Positions 48,082-57,119 are shown, counted from the stretch's first letter. The stretch: DNA of 64,000 bases from Xylanibacter muris (GCF_013166605.1 NZ_JABKKF010000008.1:1-64000); one strand, 5' to 3'. Made by a program: numbers and translations. The notes: generated by a model from the sequence alone, not told the origin.

Positions 48082-48132
48082 ATCTTCACAGCCGTAATCT
48101 TTATTGTTTTACGACGTTCCTGAAAACGGCTG

Positions 48133-48162
48133 CAAAGTTAAGCATTATTTTTTAATCTCCAA
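48133..48162 (-). promoter_or_regulatory. Promoter of the tRNA-tuf-secE-nusG-rplK unit
   Basis: Minus strand: TTTTG with TTG at 48160-48162, 19-base spacer, TAACTTTG at 48133-48140. This is one of the best matches to the Bacteroidota consensus in the window. Transcription should start near 48127, about 45 bases before tRNA-Thr(TGT). Confidence 0.8.
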
Positions 48163-48180
48163 AACTTTTCCAAGTTTTTT

Positions 48181-48480
48181 TTAATAATTCCTTGTTTTTT
48201 CTTTAAATTTCTGCAGCTGTGCCCTCATAGAGTCAACACACAAGTCGGTAGCCTCCTCAAACGTGTCACTTACCTTTTCAACGAACAACGTGCTTCCGGG
48301 AACCGTCACGGTAAGACTTACCTCCTTATTTTGTGCTGTCGCGGGCTTCACTACCTTCAATAGCACCTCTACTTTCTTTATATCTTCAAACGACCTTTCC
48401 AACTTGGCGGTTTTCTTTTCAATAAACGCCTGCAATTTTTCCGTAGCGTCAAAATGAATTGACTGAATTTTAATTTCCAT
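48181..48480 (-). CDS. hpf: Ribosome hibernation-promoting factor, short form
   Basis: 99 residues with the YfiA/HPF beta-alpha fold: IQSIHFDATEKLQAFIEKKTAKLERSFEDI, then VEVLLKVVKPATAQNKEVSLTV. It lacks the dimerisation C-terminal domain of long HPF. It binds the small subunit and makes inactive ribosomes in stationary phase. It lies 24 bases downstream of the recombinase gene on the same strand. Confidence 0.93.
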   Translation of the reverse strand: MEIKIQSIHFDATEKLQAFIEKKTAKLERSFEDIKKVEVLLKVVKPATAQNKEVSLTVTVPGSTLFVEKVSDTFEEATDLCVDSMRAQLQKFKEKTRNY

Positions 48481-48504
48481 AGTTACCTCCTATTTTTAAT
48501 AAGG

Positions 48505-49389
48505 TTATGCCCGGGGATGGGCGTGTTTATAAATCCGCTTAAGCTCCTCAAACGTAACATGGGCGTAAATTTCCGTTGTCACAACACTTTCGTGCCCAAG
48601 AAGCTCCTTTATACTTTTTATATCCGCACCATTATTTAATAATGACGTGGCAAATGTATGCCTTATCACATGTGGAGACCGTTTTTTCAACGTAGAGACC
48701 ATACCGAGGTGACGTCTGACCATATATTGTATTTGTCCTTTTGTCAACCGCAGGCCTTTATCCGAAAGAAAAAGAGCATTGCAACGTTTATCAACGACCT
48801 CATCCCTCAGCGAAATGTATCTCCGGAGCGTTCCGGCAAGTCCTTCGCCAAAAGGGACTATGCGCTGTTTGTTTCTCTTGCCCGTAACCTTTATCAGATT
48901 TCTGCCGAAATCCACCGAGACATCATCCAACGATATCAGCTCGGACAGACGGATACCCGTTTCATAAAATGTCATTATGACAGTACGGTCACGCACACCG
49001 TCAAAGGTGTTGTCCCATATCTTTTCCCCGTCCAGCAGTTTTTCAATCTCCTTTTCTTTCAGGAACTGCGGAAGAGGACGCTCGGTCTTCGGATTCTTGA
49101 CAAACCTTGTCGGGTCCGACTTCACCAATCCTTTCAACAGAGCAAAGCGGAAAAAGGTGCGCAACGCGCTCAGTCTTCTACAGATTGAAGACGCAGAGTT
49201 CCCCTTATCCATCATACTGTCAACCCATTCACGGATAACATCAGAGTCCACCGACTCCCAAGAGAGATGATCATCCAGCTTTTTAAAGAACAGTTCAAAC
49301 CGCAAAAGGTCTTCACCGTAATTCTGCACCGTCAGCACGGACTTATTCCGCTCATAGCGCAAATATTCCAAAAACTGTCCTATCATCAT
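48505..49389 (-). CDS. Tyrosine recombinase of the XerC/XerD family
   Basis: 294 residues. The N-terminal core-binding domain (about 1-90) has FLEYLRYERNKSVLTVQNYGEDLLRF. The catalytic domain carries all active-site residues: Arg in YETGIRLSELISL, Lys in VTGKRNKQR, His and Arg in PHVIRHTFATSLLNNGAD, His in LLGHESVVTTEIY and the nucleophilic Tyr in IYAHVT. Chromosome-dimer resolution at dif is the expected role. In Bacteroidota this gene commonly lies between rpsU and hpf, as here. XerC or XerD cannot be told apart from sequence alone. Confidence 0.95.
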   Translation of the reverse strand: MMIGQFLEYLRYERNKSVLTVQNYGEDLLRFELFFKKLDDHLSWESVDSDVIREWVDSMMDKGNSASSICRRLSALRTFFRFALLKGLVKSDPTRFVKNPKTERPLPQFLKEKEIEKLLDGEKIWDNTFDGVRDRTVIMTFYETGIRLSELISLDDVSVDFGRNLIKVTGKRNKQRIVPFGEGLAGTLRRYISLRDEVVDKRCNALFLSDKGLRLTKGQIQYMVRRHLGMVSTLKKRSPHVIRHTFATSLLNNGADIKSIKELLGHESVVTTEIYAHVTFEELKRIYKHAHPRA

Positions 49390-49465
49390 AAACGTTGCAC
49401 CACATATTATATTTCGGCAACGAATTTACGAAATAAAATTCAAACCGCAAAAAAATTAAGGAATT

Positions 49466-49657
49466 TTATTCCTCTGTAGCGCGCATTTTCTGTACGTAAA
49501 CGGCGTGTTCCATCTTAAGTCTCTTCAGTACAGAAGGCTTGTCAAACTGCTGACGTGCACGGAGCTCTTTAACAACACCTGTCTTTTCGAATTTTCTCTT
49601 AAACTTCTTGAGGGCCTTTTCAATGTTCTCGCCTTCCTTTACCGGTACAATAATCAT
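49466..49657 (-). CDS. rpsU: 30S ribosomal protein S21
   Basis: 63 residues from ATG 49657 (MIIVPVKEGENIEKALKKFK), with the basic C-terminal half RKFEKTGVVKELRARQQFDKPSV and the end MRATEE. The upstream frame would add 23 residues across the promoter region and is rejected. In Bacteroidota S21 sequesters the anti-Shine-Dalgarno sequence of 16S rRNA, consistent with the lack of Shine-Dalgarno sites throughout this window. Confidence 0.95.
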   Translation of the reverse strand: MIIVPVKEGENIEKALKKFKRKFEKTGVVKELRARQQFDKPSVLKRLKMEHAVYVQKMRATEE

Positions 49658-49723
49658 TTGTTTTTTGATTTTAAATTTTAAATTAAACTTGTTATTCGGG
49701 CATAGAGCCACGATTTGCGGCTG

Positions 49724-49754
49724 CAAAGATACACCTTATTTACCAATGACACAA
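49724..49754 (-). promoter_or_regulatory. Promoter of rpsU
   Basis: Minus strand: TTG at 49752-49754, 20-base spacer, TATCTTTG at 49724-49731. Leader of about 60 bases to the rpsU ATG. Confidence 0.75.
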
Positions 49755-49940
49755 GTTTTTAGCTGTTTTTTTTGCTTTTTCTATAAATACAAGGATTATA
49801 ATATACAGCGGACTGATGGAATAATTTAAGGAATAAATCCTAAGGCATTAAAAAACAACACGAAGAAACATATCATTATAAACATTATAAAACAGAGACG
49901 AACGAAAGCTGGCAATGACAGACGAACGGCAAATGTAAAA

Positions 49941-50028
49941 AGTGTATTTGGGCAAAATACAGAGTGTACGTAGGCTACATACACAGTGTATGTAGGCCAA
50001 ATACAGAGTGTATGTAGCCTACGTACAC
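49941..50028. repeat. Tandem array of four 22-nt palindromic units
   Basis: Units at 49941-49962, 49963-49984, 49985-50006 and 50007-50028, each starting AGTGTA and ending TACAG or TACAC. Each is itself palindromic around GGC/GCC (for example GTGTACGTAG-G-CTACATACAC). Unit 4 without its first base is the exact reverse complement of unit 2 (21 of 21 bases), so 49964-49984 and 50008-50028 can form a perfect 21-bp hairpin. The array is flanked by AAATGTAAAA on the left and TTTTAACATTT on the right, an imperfect inverted repeat. Confidence 0.8.
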
Positions 50029-50302
50029 TTTTAACATTTGCTGTCTGCCTTTCGCATCCATGGCTTATGGAGTTAGTAAAATCGCCATTCCCAATCTGCA
50101 AGCGGTGCGAACGGCAATGACGCCACAGCATAAATCTTCATAATTTTATAATGCGAAGCTGATACATACGGTCCGAAATCACAAATAACCGGTCGGCTTT
50201 CCATATAAAAGCAAGCCCATAATCCGACCCTTAAAGATTGCACAAAATGATTAATAAAGATTAAACTCGTGAAATCCGCCCTGCATATCATAACAAAAGC
50301 AA

Positions 50303-50310
50303 TAATTTTG
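50303..50310 (+). promoter_or_regulatory. Promoter element (TAATTTTG) of the GH43-like gene
   Basis: TAATTTTG at 50303-50310, 25 bases before the chosen ATG at 50335. Confidence 0.6.
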
Positions 50311-50334
50311 CACAAAACATCAATCTACTATACA

Positions 50335-51984
50335 ATGAGCATTAAAAAGATTTTCTGCGACAAGCAGACATACAGACTAAAAACCGTATTGGTGCAGGCT
50401 GCACTTATTTTTATCACATCATACACAGGGGCCACCGGCACAGGAACGACATCCGGTGAATTCGGCACAATACACAACGACACTTTCTGGAACACGTCCG
50501 ACGGACAACCGCTATATAGTCATGGAGGCGGAATATTCAAATTCACAGACCCTGATACAGGACAGAAAAGATATTATTGGTATGGAGTACGTTATAAAGG
50601 GTCTGTGGAATACCGGACCGATCCTGCCGTAACAGTCGAGCATGCGGTATTCGACGGTGTCACATGCTACAGTTCCGACAACCTCACGGACTGGAAATAC
50701 GAAGGAGACGTACTCACACGCAACGAGATTGCACTGCACGAAAGAGTGTCATGGGTCGGAAGACTTGGAGTGGCATTCATACCCGAAAAACAAAAATACG
50801 CATTGATTGTACAATGCGGAAGCGGAGTGCTGTTCACCACATGCGATACACCCAACGGACAATTCAGATGGTTTTGGAAAAAGGACATGACATCCACCAT
50901 CGGCACACCCAACACCGGCGATCAGACGGTATTCACAGATGAAGACACCAACCGTTCATACCTTATATATTCATACGGCAGAGGGCGCAACAAGATATAC
51001 ATATCCGAAATAGGCATAAAGAATGACACAATAGACCTTATTGACTGCCAGCAGATTTTCAAGGGAGAAAGCCGCGAAGGAAACTGCATGTTCAAATATA
51101 AGGGGAAGTATTATATGTGCGCTTCAAACATCTACGGATGGGACGGCTCATACGCCTATTACCTGATGGCCGACAATATCAAAGGTCCTTACACCCCAGT
51201 AAACAACATGCAGGTAATGAGCGGATGCGAGAATGATTATGCGCACGTATCGCAAACCGGATTTTTCTATACCGTCCGCGGCACGAAAGAGGAAACCGTA
51301 ATATATTGCGGTGACAGATGGTCATGCTTCGCAGGAAACGGCATAGGTTACAACCAATGGGTACCATTATCGTTCGACCGTAACGGTAAACCGGTATTCA
51401 ATTCTGTCTCATCATGGTCACTTAATGCAAAAACCGGTGAATGGAAAATAAACAAAGACAACAATTACGTACTCAACGGCAGTTTCGAGGCCGACAGACG
51501 GAGGATACCCAATCCCGTAAAACCGCGTCAGGAATTTCTGCTTGGATGGAAAACCGAGTTTATAGAAGGCCGCAAGACTTCTGTGGAAGACAGTCTGTCA
51601 CCGCGACTGAACTATTTCAACACCCAAAGCGACCGTAAGTTCGTAATTGGAGAGAAAAGTCTGTGTATCACCGACACGGAACCTTTCAAACGCCGTGTAT
51701 CACAGACAATAACTTCGTCCTCCACGCTTCCGCTTCCGGACGGCAAATATACCCTGAGTGCCAAAGCATGCAGAACAGGCAGCTTTGACAAACTTATAAT
51801 GTACGCAAGAAGCAACGGAAAGACCAAGATATATAGAATAAAGACAAAATCGGGAAATTGGGAAAAAATCAAGATGCAGGACATAACCGTCTCAGGAGGA
51901 CAAATTGAAATAGGTTTCGAAGCAAAAGGACAGGGCGGTGCACAGTGCCTCATAGACGATGTGGAACTCATCATGAGGCACTGA
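50335..51984 (+). CDS. GH43-like five-bladed beta-propeller enzyme with C-terminal binding domain
   Basis: 549 residues from ATG 50335 (MSIKKIFCDKQTYRLKTVLVQAALIFITSYTGA, a long signal region); an upstream ATG at 50269 lies before the promoter and is rejected. The catalytic propeller begins HNDTFWNTSDGQPLYSHGGGIFKF and shows KRYYWYGVRYKG, the GRLGVAFIPEKQKYALIVQ strand and NYGWDGSYAYYLMAD-type blades, as in GH43 subfamilies that include exo-beta-1,3-galactosidases. A C-terminal beta-sandwich (about residues 400-549; NNYVLNGSFEADRR, then GQIEIGFEAKGQGGAQCLIDDVELI) looks like a carbohydrate-binding module. Exact linkage specificity is not determinable. Single gene, no transporter nearby. Confidence 0.82.
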   Translation: MSIKKIFCDKQTYRLKTVLVQAALIFITSYTGATGTGTTSGEFGTIHNDTFWNTSDGQPLYSHGGGIFKFTDPDTGQKRYYWYGVRYKGSVEYRTDPAVTVEHAVFDGVTCYSSDNLTDWKYEGDVLTRNEIALHERVSWVGRLGVAFIPEKQKYALIVQCGSGVLFTTCDTPNGQFRWFWKKDMTSTIGTPNTGDQTVFTDEDTNRSYLIYSYGRGRNKIYISEIGIKNDTIDLIDCQQIFKGESREGNCMFKYKGKYYMCASNIYGWDGSYAYYLMADNIKGPYTPVNNMQVMSGCENDYAHVSQTGFFYTVRGTKEETVIYCGDRWSCFAGNGIGYNQWVPLSFDRNGKPVFNSVSSWSLNAKTGEWKINKDNNYVLNGSFEADRRRIPNPVKPRQEFLLGWKTEFIEGRKTSVEDSLSPRLNYFNTQSDRKFVIGEKSLCITDTEPFKRRVSQTITSSSTLPLPDGKYTLSAKACRTGSFDKLIMYARSNGKTKIYRIKTKSGNWEKIKMQDITVSGGQIEIGFEAKGQGGAQCLIDDVELIMRH

Positions 51985-52003
51985 TGCCACCATACTCCAT
52001 TCA

Positions 52004-53794
52004 TCACAATTCCGAACAGGCGGCTTCAAGCCATGCCCTGTCGGCATCATCGTCAAGAAAAGGCATAAGCCGGTCACGCACCATACGGTGGTAACCGTTA
52101 AGCCAGCAGACTTCATCCTCATCGAGCAACCCCCTGTCTATAGGCGACTTGTCTATAGGACAAAGTGTGAGAGGTTCAAACTGCAGAAATCGTCCAAAAG
52201 CTGTATGCATGTAATCTGTCACAAGAAGTGTGTTTTCTATACGTACACCGAACTTTCCGTCAATATATATTCCAGGCTCGTCGGTGACGGTCATGCCAGG
52301 TACAAGCGGGGCAGGCCTCCATTCCATACGTATCTGATGCGGACCTTCGTGCACGTTCAAATACGACCCCACGCCATGACCGGTCCCATGCAGATAGTTG
52401 AACCCTTCACGCCATAATGGAAGACGGGCCAGGGCGTCAATTTGTGTCCCCGAGGCACCGCATGGAAACTTTGCCATTTCCAACCGTATATGTCCCTTCA
52501 AGACCAATGTGTAGACATGACGTTGCTCTTCCGTAACCGTACCAAGAGCTATTGTACGCGTGATATCTGTAGTACCGTCACGATACTGGCCACCGCTATC
52601 GATAAGCAACAGTCCTTTTGACGACAAAGGAATGTCAGTCTCTTCCGTCGCTTCATAATGAACAATGGCTCCGTGATGTTCGTATCCTACAATGGAATCA
52701 AAAGAAATGTCACGGAACTGTTCCTGACCGGCCCGTAGAGAGTCAAGCTTCTTTCCTACAGACAATTCTGTCTGCCCACCGGCTCCTACCGCCGGCAACA
52801 GCCACCTGAGGAATTTTACCATCGCCACACCGTCACGGAGCATGGCACGCCTGAAACCGGCAATCTCCGAAGCATTTTTCACCGCCTTCATCGATGGGAC
52901 AGGACTCTTACCGAACACCACCTTGCAACGTCTCTCTATTCTTTTATATAAAGCATAGCTTGTCTCGTCTGCATCTATCAGAATGCTGTAGGAACTGTAT
53001 TTATCCATTCTGCCGGCAACGTCATCATAAGGTCTCAGATCCACGTCATAGCTTTTCAGATAGTCGCGCACTTCGTCCGTAAGCTTTTTATCGTCTACGA
53101 ATAATGTTGTCCTGTCACCATCTATAAGCAAATAAGACACAAACACAGGATTGCAATGTACATCGTTACCACGCAGGTTCAATATCCACGCCACATCGTC
53201 AAGGGCAGAAACAAGTATGCCTCCGGCATGAAGCCTTTTCAGTTCCTTCCGTATTCCGGCAAGTTTTGCATCAGTTGTCTCACCGGCATACTCAAGGGGA
53301 TGAATCTCCACCTTATCCTCAGGAACAGGCGGACGATCTGTCCATATCACATCAAGGGGGTCGAAATTTGTGCGCACTGTTATACCGCCCTGCATACGCA
53401 ACTCACCTATAAGGGTCTCCGCCACCGAAACGGAATTAACCATACCGTCTATCCCCACAACGGTTCCTCCGCTGACAGCCAGTTTTCGTCCAAGCCATTC
53501 TGTAATTGAAGGCGTGGTGTCCAACCCGTATTTCATCAGTACGAATTCCGTTCCGGCAAGTTGCCCGGCGGCCGCAATGAAGTATCTTGAGTCTGTCCAC
53601 AAGGCAGCCTCATCCAAAGTAACGACTGCTGTTCCTGCAGAACCGTTGAAACCGCTTATAAACTCACGTCCCTTCCAATGAGACGGCACATACTCACCGT
53701 TATGCGGGTCTGTGCTCGGGAAGATAAAGGCATCCAGCCCTTCTTTTCTCATAACATTCCGCAATGCGGATATACGTTCATTTACAGTCTTCAT
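52004..53794 (-). CDS. Xaa-Pro aminopeptidase, M24B family
   Basis: 596 residues from ATG 53794 (MKTVNERISALRNVMRKEGL); an ATG one codon earlier is equivalent. The two N-terminal creatinase-like domains show FIFPSTDPHNGEYVPSHWKGREFISGFNGSAGTAVV and ALWTDSRYFIAA. The C-terminal pita-bread domain has all five metal ligands: two Asp in LLIDSGGQYRDGTTDITRT, His in HGTGHGVGSYLNVHEGP, and two Glu in DEPGIYIDGKFGVRIENTLLV. It removes the N-terminal residue from peptides with Pro at position 2. Length matches the three-domain cytosolic type (about 600). It converges with the GH43-like gene, 19 bases apart. Confidence 0.95.
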   Translation of the reverse strand: MKTVNERISALRNVMRKEGLDAFIFPSTDPHNGEYVPSHWKGREFISGFNGSAGTAVVTLDEAALWTDSRYFIAAAGQLAGTEFVLMKYGLDTTPSITEWLGRKLAVSGGTVVGIDGMVNSVSVAETLIGELRMQGGITVRTNFDPLDVIWTDRPPVPEDKVEIHPLEYAGETTDAKLAGIRKELKRLHAGGILVSALDDVAWILNLRGNDVHCNPVFVSYLLIDGDRTTLFVDDKKLTDEVRDYLKSYDVDLRPYDDVAGRMDKYSSYSILIDADETSYALYKRIERRCKVVFGKSPVPSMKAVKNASEIAGFRRAMLRDGVAMVKFLRWLLPAVGAGGQTELSVGKKLDSLRAGQEQFRDISFDSIVGYEHHGAIVHYEATEETDIPLSSKGLLLIDSGGQYRDGTTDITRTIALGTVTEEQRHVYTLVLKGHIRLEMAKFPCGASGTQIDALARLPLWREGFNYLHGTGHGVGSYLNVHEGPHQIRMEWRPAPLVPGMTVTDEPGIYIDGKFGVRIENTLLVTDYMHTAFGRFLQFEPLTLCPIDKSPIDRGLLDEDEVCWLNGYHRMVRDRLMPFLDDDADRAWLEAACSEL

Positions 53795-54015
53795 CATTAA
53801 TAATATATTATATGAAACAAACATTTGCCTGTATACTCAGACACAGACAGTGAAATGCAATATTACAAATAAAAATCCGTAAAAACGATATACCGGAATA
53901 ATAAAATATTTTAAATTCACCCATATTTGTTATTCCCACCTTACAAAGACATGTCTTTTTATAATTAATAACAAATAAAAGAGAACCGTTTATGCCGCAA
54001 TAGCTGTTTTTTTGC

Positions 54016-54023
54016 TAACTTTG
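54016..54023 (+). promoter_or_regulatory. Promoter element (TAACTTTG) of mdh
   Basis: TAACTTTG followed by CGGTGC; 58 bases before the mdh ATG. Confidence 0.7.
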
Positions 54024-54081
54024 CGGTGCTATATACGATAGTAATACGAATTATTATAACATTTTAATTAAATAAACAATT

Positions 54082-55080
54082 ATGGCATTTTTAACTAACG
54101 ACAAACTTGTTATCGTCGGTGCCGGCGGCGCCATCGGTTCTACAATGGTACAGACAGCTCTCACAATGAAGCTTACTCCTAACGTATGTCTCTATGACGT
54201 TTATGCTCCGGGCATGGAAGGTGTTATGGAAGAAATGTTCCACTGTGGATATGACGGTGTAAACCTCACTGCCACTACTGACGTTGCCGAGGCATTCAAA
54301 GATGCAAAGTACATCATATCTTCAGGCGGTGCTCCACGCAAGGCAGGCATGACACGTGAGGACCTTCTTGCCGGCAACTGCAAGATTGCGGAAGAGTTGG
54401 GCAAGAACATCAAAGCCTACTGCCCCGACGTAAAGCATGTTGTTGTCATCTTCAACCCCGCTGACCTTACCGGTCTGGTAACATTGCTGTACTCCGGTTT
54501 GAAACCTTCACAGGTCACGACTCTTGCCGCACTCGACTCTACACGTCTGCAGAGCGCACTCGCCAAGAAGTTCGGTGTAAAGCAGTACGAGGTGACAGGC
54601 TGTGCTACATACGGCGGCCACGGCGAGCAGATGGCAGTGTTCGGCAGCGCAGTGAAAGTGGCCGGCAAGCCTCTGAACGACCTTATCGGCACACCGGAAT
54701 TTTCCGAGGCAGACTGGAAGCAGCTCCAGCAGGACGTAACAAAGGGCGGTGCAAAGATTATCGAGCTCCGCGGACGTTCTTCATGGCAGAGCCCGGCTTA
54801 TTGCTCTGTAGAGATGATACGCTCGGTTATGGGCGGTGAGAAGTTCCGTTGGCCTGCAGGCACATTCGTTAAAAAAGAGAAGTATCAGAACATCATGATG
54901 GCTATGGACACCACACTCGATGAAAACGGATGCACATACAAGATGCCACAAGGCACTGCCGATGAAATGGCGGCACTCGATGCAAGCTATGCACACCTCT
55001 GCAAGATGCGCGATGAACTCGTCACACTGAACATCGTACCGGAAGTGGAGAAGTGGAATGAAATTAACCCTAACTTGTAA
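54082..55080 (+). CDS. mdh: Malate dehydrogenase
   Basis: 332 residues. The NAD loop is KLVIVGAGGAIGS (about 8-20) and an acidic residue ends the second strand (CLYDVYAPG). The active-site loop holds GGAPRKAGMTREDLLAGN with the substrate arginines, and ATYGGHGEQMAVF has the catalytic His. Converts oxaloacetate and NADH to malate, part of the reductive branch to fumarate and succinate in fermenting Bacteroidales. It is longer than the 313-residue Bacteroides form and matches the form I know from Prevotella-like genomes, which is a hint and not proof. Own promoter and terminator. Confidence 0.95.
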   Translation: MAFLTNDKLVIVGAGGAIGSTMVQTALTMKLTPNVCLYDVYAPGMEGVMEEMFHCGYDGVNLTATTDVAEAFKDAKYIISSGGAPRKAGMTREDLLAGNCKIAEELGKNIKAYCPDVKHVVVIFNPADLTGLVTLLYSGLKPSQVTTLAALDSTRLQSALAKKFGVKQYEVTGCATYGGHGEQMAVFGSAVKVAGKPLNDLIGTPEFSEADWKQLQQDVTKGGAKIIELRGRSSWQSPAYCSVEMIRSVMGGEKFRWPAGTFVKKEKYQNIMMAMDTTLDENGCTYKMPQGTADEMAALDASYAHLCKMRDELVTLNIVPEVEKWNEINPNL

Positions 55081-55102
55081 TTTTCCGATTACGAAATAGA
55101 AC

Positions 55103-55147
55103 AGGCTGTCATACAGAGCACATCTATATGACAGCCTATTTTTATTA
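55103..55147 (+). terminator. Terminator of mdh
   Basis: Stem AGGCTGTCATA (55103-55113) with TATGACAGCCT (55127-55137), followed by ATTTTTATT. Confidence 0.85.
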
Positions 55148-55161
55148 CTTCCAGTCAAGCT

Positions 55162-56712
55162 TTACAGAAGTCTGAATGTTACAGGAACTGTGAATTTCAC
55201 ACGGACAGGAGAGCCGTTCTGAAACCCGGGAACCCATCTTGGCATGGAACGTACCACACGCCGAGCTTCCTTGTCAAGAGACGGTTCTACGGATTTCTCA
55301 ATCTTTATGTCTGTAAGATAGCCATCACACTCAACAACGAATGCCACAAGAACACGTCCCTGCACACCTTTCTCTTCTGCAACAACAGGATACTTGATGT
55401 TTTTCTGAAGATATTGCATCAAAGCGGCGTCACCACCGGGAAACGAAGGCATTACGTCAACAACATTAAAGATTTTCACATTTTTATTTTCATTTTCCTG
55501 TTTTATTTTTTTAGCTTCTGCCAACCGCCGTTTGTATTCAGTTTCCCAATACTCTTGATAATTTTCTTCCAATTTACTTGAGTATTCAACCTCTTGTTTT
55601 TCCTTTTCAGCCTTTATTTTTTGATTCATACTCAATATCCCACTCAATATCTCCCTCGTAACCTCATCCTCTACTTCCATTTCTAAACAGCCAAGAAAAG
55701 CAGTACTGTCAATTTGCGCATCACCGGGAATCTTAACAGACACCAGATTCTCACAACCGCTAAATGCATATTCACCAATATACTCCACTTTTGAAGGTAT
55801 CGGTATTTTCTCTAAACTATTACAATTCTCAAACGCATGTCCGTCTATTATTCTCAAACTATCCGGCCATGTTAATACACGAAGTGCTTTACAGTCATAA
55901 AATGCTCCGGGCCCTATCCTATCTATACCATTAGGAAGATTTATCTCTTCTAAAGACAGACACCCACGGAAACATTCACCCGAAATATCTTTCACTGACA
56001 TTGGTATACTTATACGCGACAACTTTTCACAACCATAAAATACTCCGGGGCCTATTCTATCTATACCATCGGGAAGTTTTATCTCTTCTAAAGACAGACA
56101 CCCACGGAAACATTGTCCCATTATATTCCTAACTGTCTCCGGTATATTTATATTCCTCAAACTTCTACAATTATAGAATGCTTTTATGCCAAGAATCTCC
56201 AAACCGGCAGGAAGAACAATTTCTTCCAATGATACACAGCCATAAAAAGCATTATTATCAATATAATGTAAAGAAGAGGGGATATTTATACTCTTAAGAT
56301 TTGTAAAATTAGCAAAAGCGTTTTTACCTATTCTCTCCAAACCCTCAGGAAGAACAAGCCTGCAAAAACCTTTCTGAAGAACAAGCCTGTTGCCTGTATT
56401 TAATTTAAAAGCTCCATCCCGAATAAGAGTTGATATAGCATCATCTCCATTTAAAACCTTATGACAAAATGCCGCATCCCCTATTTGAGTCACCTTATAC
56501 GTTTCTTTTTTATATTTTACTTCTGCCGGAATAACTATATTTTCTTTCAAGTCATCAAAGAATGATGGATTCTGGTGTGCTACTTCCACCTCCTTTTTAC
56601 TTTCGTCTATTACATTATAGACAAGACCCTTATATTTGAATGTCTGGGCGGCTGTTCCGATACATACAATTCCAAATACAGCAACAAGTATAAACTTATT
56701 CATTTTAATCAT
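55162..56712 (-). CDS. BspA-type leucine-rich repeat protein fused to a TonB C-terminal domain
   Basis: 516 residues. Signal peptide FILVAVFGIVCIGTAAQ. A 45-residue lead domain is followed by about nine LRR_5/BspA repeats of 23 residues (about 80-350), for example LEEIVLPAGLEILGIKAFYNCRSL and the near-duplicate pair CLSLEEIKLPDGIDRIGPGVFYGC and CLSLEEINLPNGIDRIGPGAFYDC. A charged coiled-coil-like stretch (about 360-410) leads to a TonB_C domain (MPSFPGGDAALMQYLQKNIKYP, GVQGRVLVAFVVECDGYLTDIKI, ARRVVRSMPRWVPG). No transmembrane anchor is seen, so it is not a classical TonB. The ATG overlaps the TGA of the preceding gene (ATGA), which favours this start and coupled translation. Confidence 0.9.
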   Translation of the reverse strand: MIKMNKFILVAVFGIVCIGTAAQTFKYKGLVYNVIDESKKEVEVAHQNPSFFDDLKENIVIPAEVKYKKETYKVTQIGDAAFCHKVLNGDDAISTLIRDGAFKLNTGNRLVLQKGFCRLVLPEGLERIGKNAFANFTNLKSINIPSSLHYIDNNAFYGCVSLEEIVLPAGLEILGIKAFYNCRSLRNINIPETVRNIMGQCFRGCLSLEEIKLPDGIDRIGPGVFYGCEKLSRISIPMSVKDISGECFRGCLSLEEINLPNGIDRIGPGAFYDCKALRVLTWPDSLRIIDGHAFENCNSLEKIPIPSKVEYIGEYAFSGCENLVSVKIPGDAQIDSTAFLGCLEMEVEDEVTREILSGILSMNQKIKAEKEKQEVEYSSKLEENYQEYWETEYKRRLAEAKKIKQENENKNVKIFNVVDVMPSFPGGDAALMQYLQKNIKYPVVAEEKGVQGRVLVAFVVECDGYLTDIKIEKSVEPSLDKEARRVVRSMPRWVPGFQNGSPVRVKFTVPVTFRLL

Positions 56713-57119
56713 TTTTTATTATCTGTTTTTTTAAATATAAAGAACACCATAACACTCTTCTTGACTCTGACCGCAACACCTTTATGCTTGCCCGGATTCC
56801 ATCGTGGCATACTTTTCACGACTCTTACAGCCTCTTTGTTCAACAACGGACTGACAGAATTTACAACACGGGCATTGCTAATCTTTCCGTCACGCTCAAC
56901 AACAAACTCAACGGTAACACTTCCACCGACTTGCTGCTTTTCTGCCTCTGACGGATATCTTATATTCTTGTCAAAGAATTGATACATTGCATTATCACCT
57001 CCAGGAAAAGAAGGCATCCGCTCTACTGAGTCATAAACTTTATCGGAAATATTATTCTGACCGACACACACGATTGATGACATTAATGACATCAACAATA
57101 ACACTAAAATCTTTTGCAT
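56709..57119 (-). CDS. Secreted single TonB C-terminal-domain protein
   Basis: 136 residues. Signal peptide MQKILVLLLMSLMSSIVCVG, then a single TonB_C domain: RMPSFPGGDNAMYQFFDKNIRYPSEAEKQQVGG, VTVEFVVERDGKISNARVV, AVRVVKSMPRWNPGKHKG. As in its neighbours there is no membrane anchor or proline-rich spacer, so coupling to ExbB/ExbD is unlikely unless the signal is uncleaved. The stop codon overlaps the start of the LRR-TonB_C gene. A TAATTTTG promoter lies about 84 bases upstream. Confidence 0.88.
   Translation of the reverse strand: MQKILVLLLMSLMSSIVCVGQNNISDKVYDSVERMPSFPGGDNAMYQFFDKNIRYPSEAEKQQVGGSVTVEFVVERDGKISNARVVNSVSPLLNKEAVRVVKSMPRWNPGKHKGVAVRVKKSVMVFFIFKKTDNKK

Larger units (their letters stand above)
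49658..50334. other. Divergent intergenic region between rpsU and the GH43-like gene
   Basis: 677 bases without a supportable gene. It contains the rpsU promoter (49724-49754), a 22-nt palindromic tandem array (49941-50028) and the GH43-like promoter (50303-50310). The minus frame at 49826-50131 crosses the repeat array and has no family resemblance. Confidence 0.65.

Noticed and set aside
48085..48132. A further tRNA upstream of tRNA-Thr(TGT)
   Set aside because: No cloverleaf can be drawn; the stretch is the leader between the promoter and the first tRNA.
49941..50028. Could the 22-nt repeats be a CRISPR array?
   Set aside because: Units are contiguous, palindromic and without spacers; no cas gene is in the window.
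49826..50131. Minus frame of 101 codons across the 22-nt repeat array
   Set aside because: Its sequence is dictated by the repeats (YTVYVAYVHSV-type) and it has no start context or homology I know.
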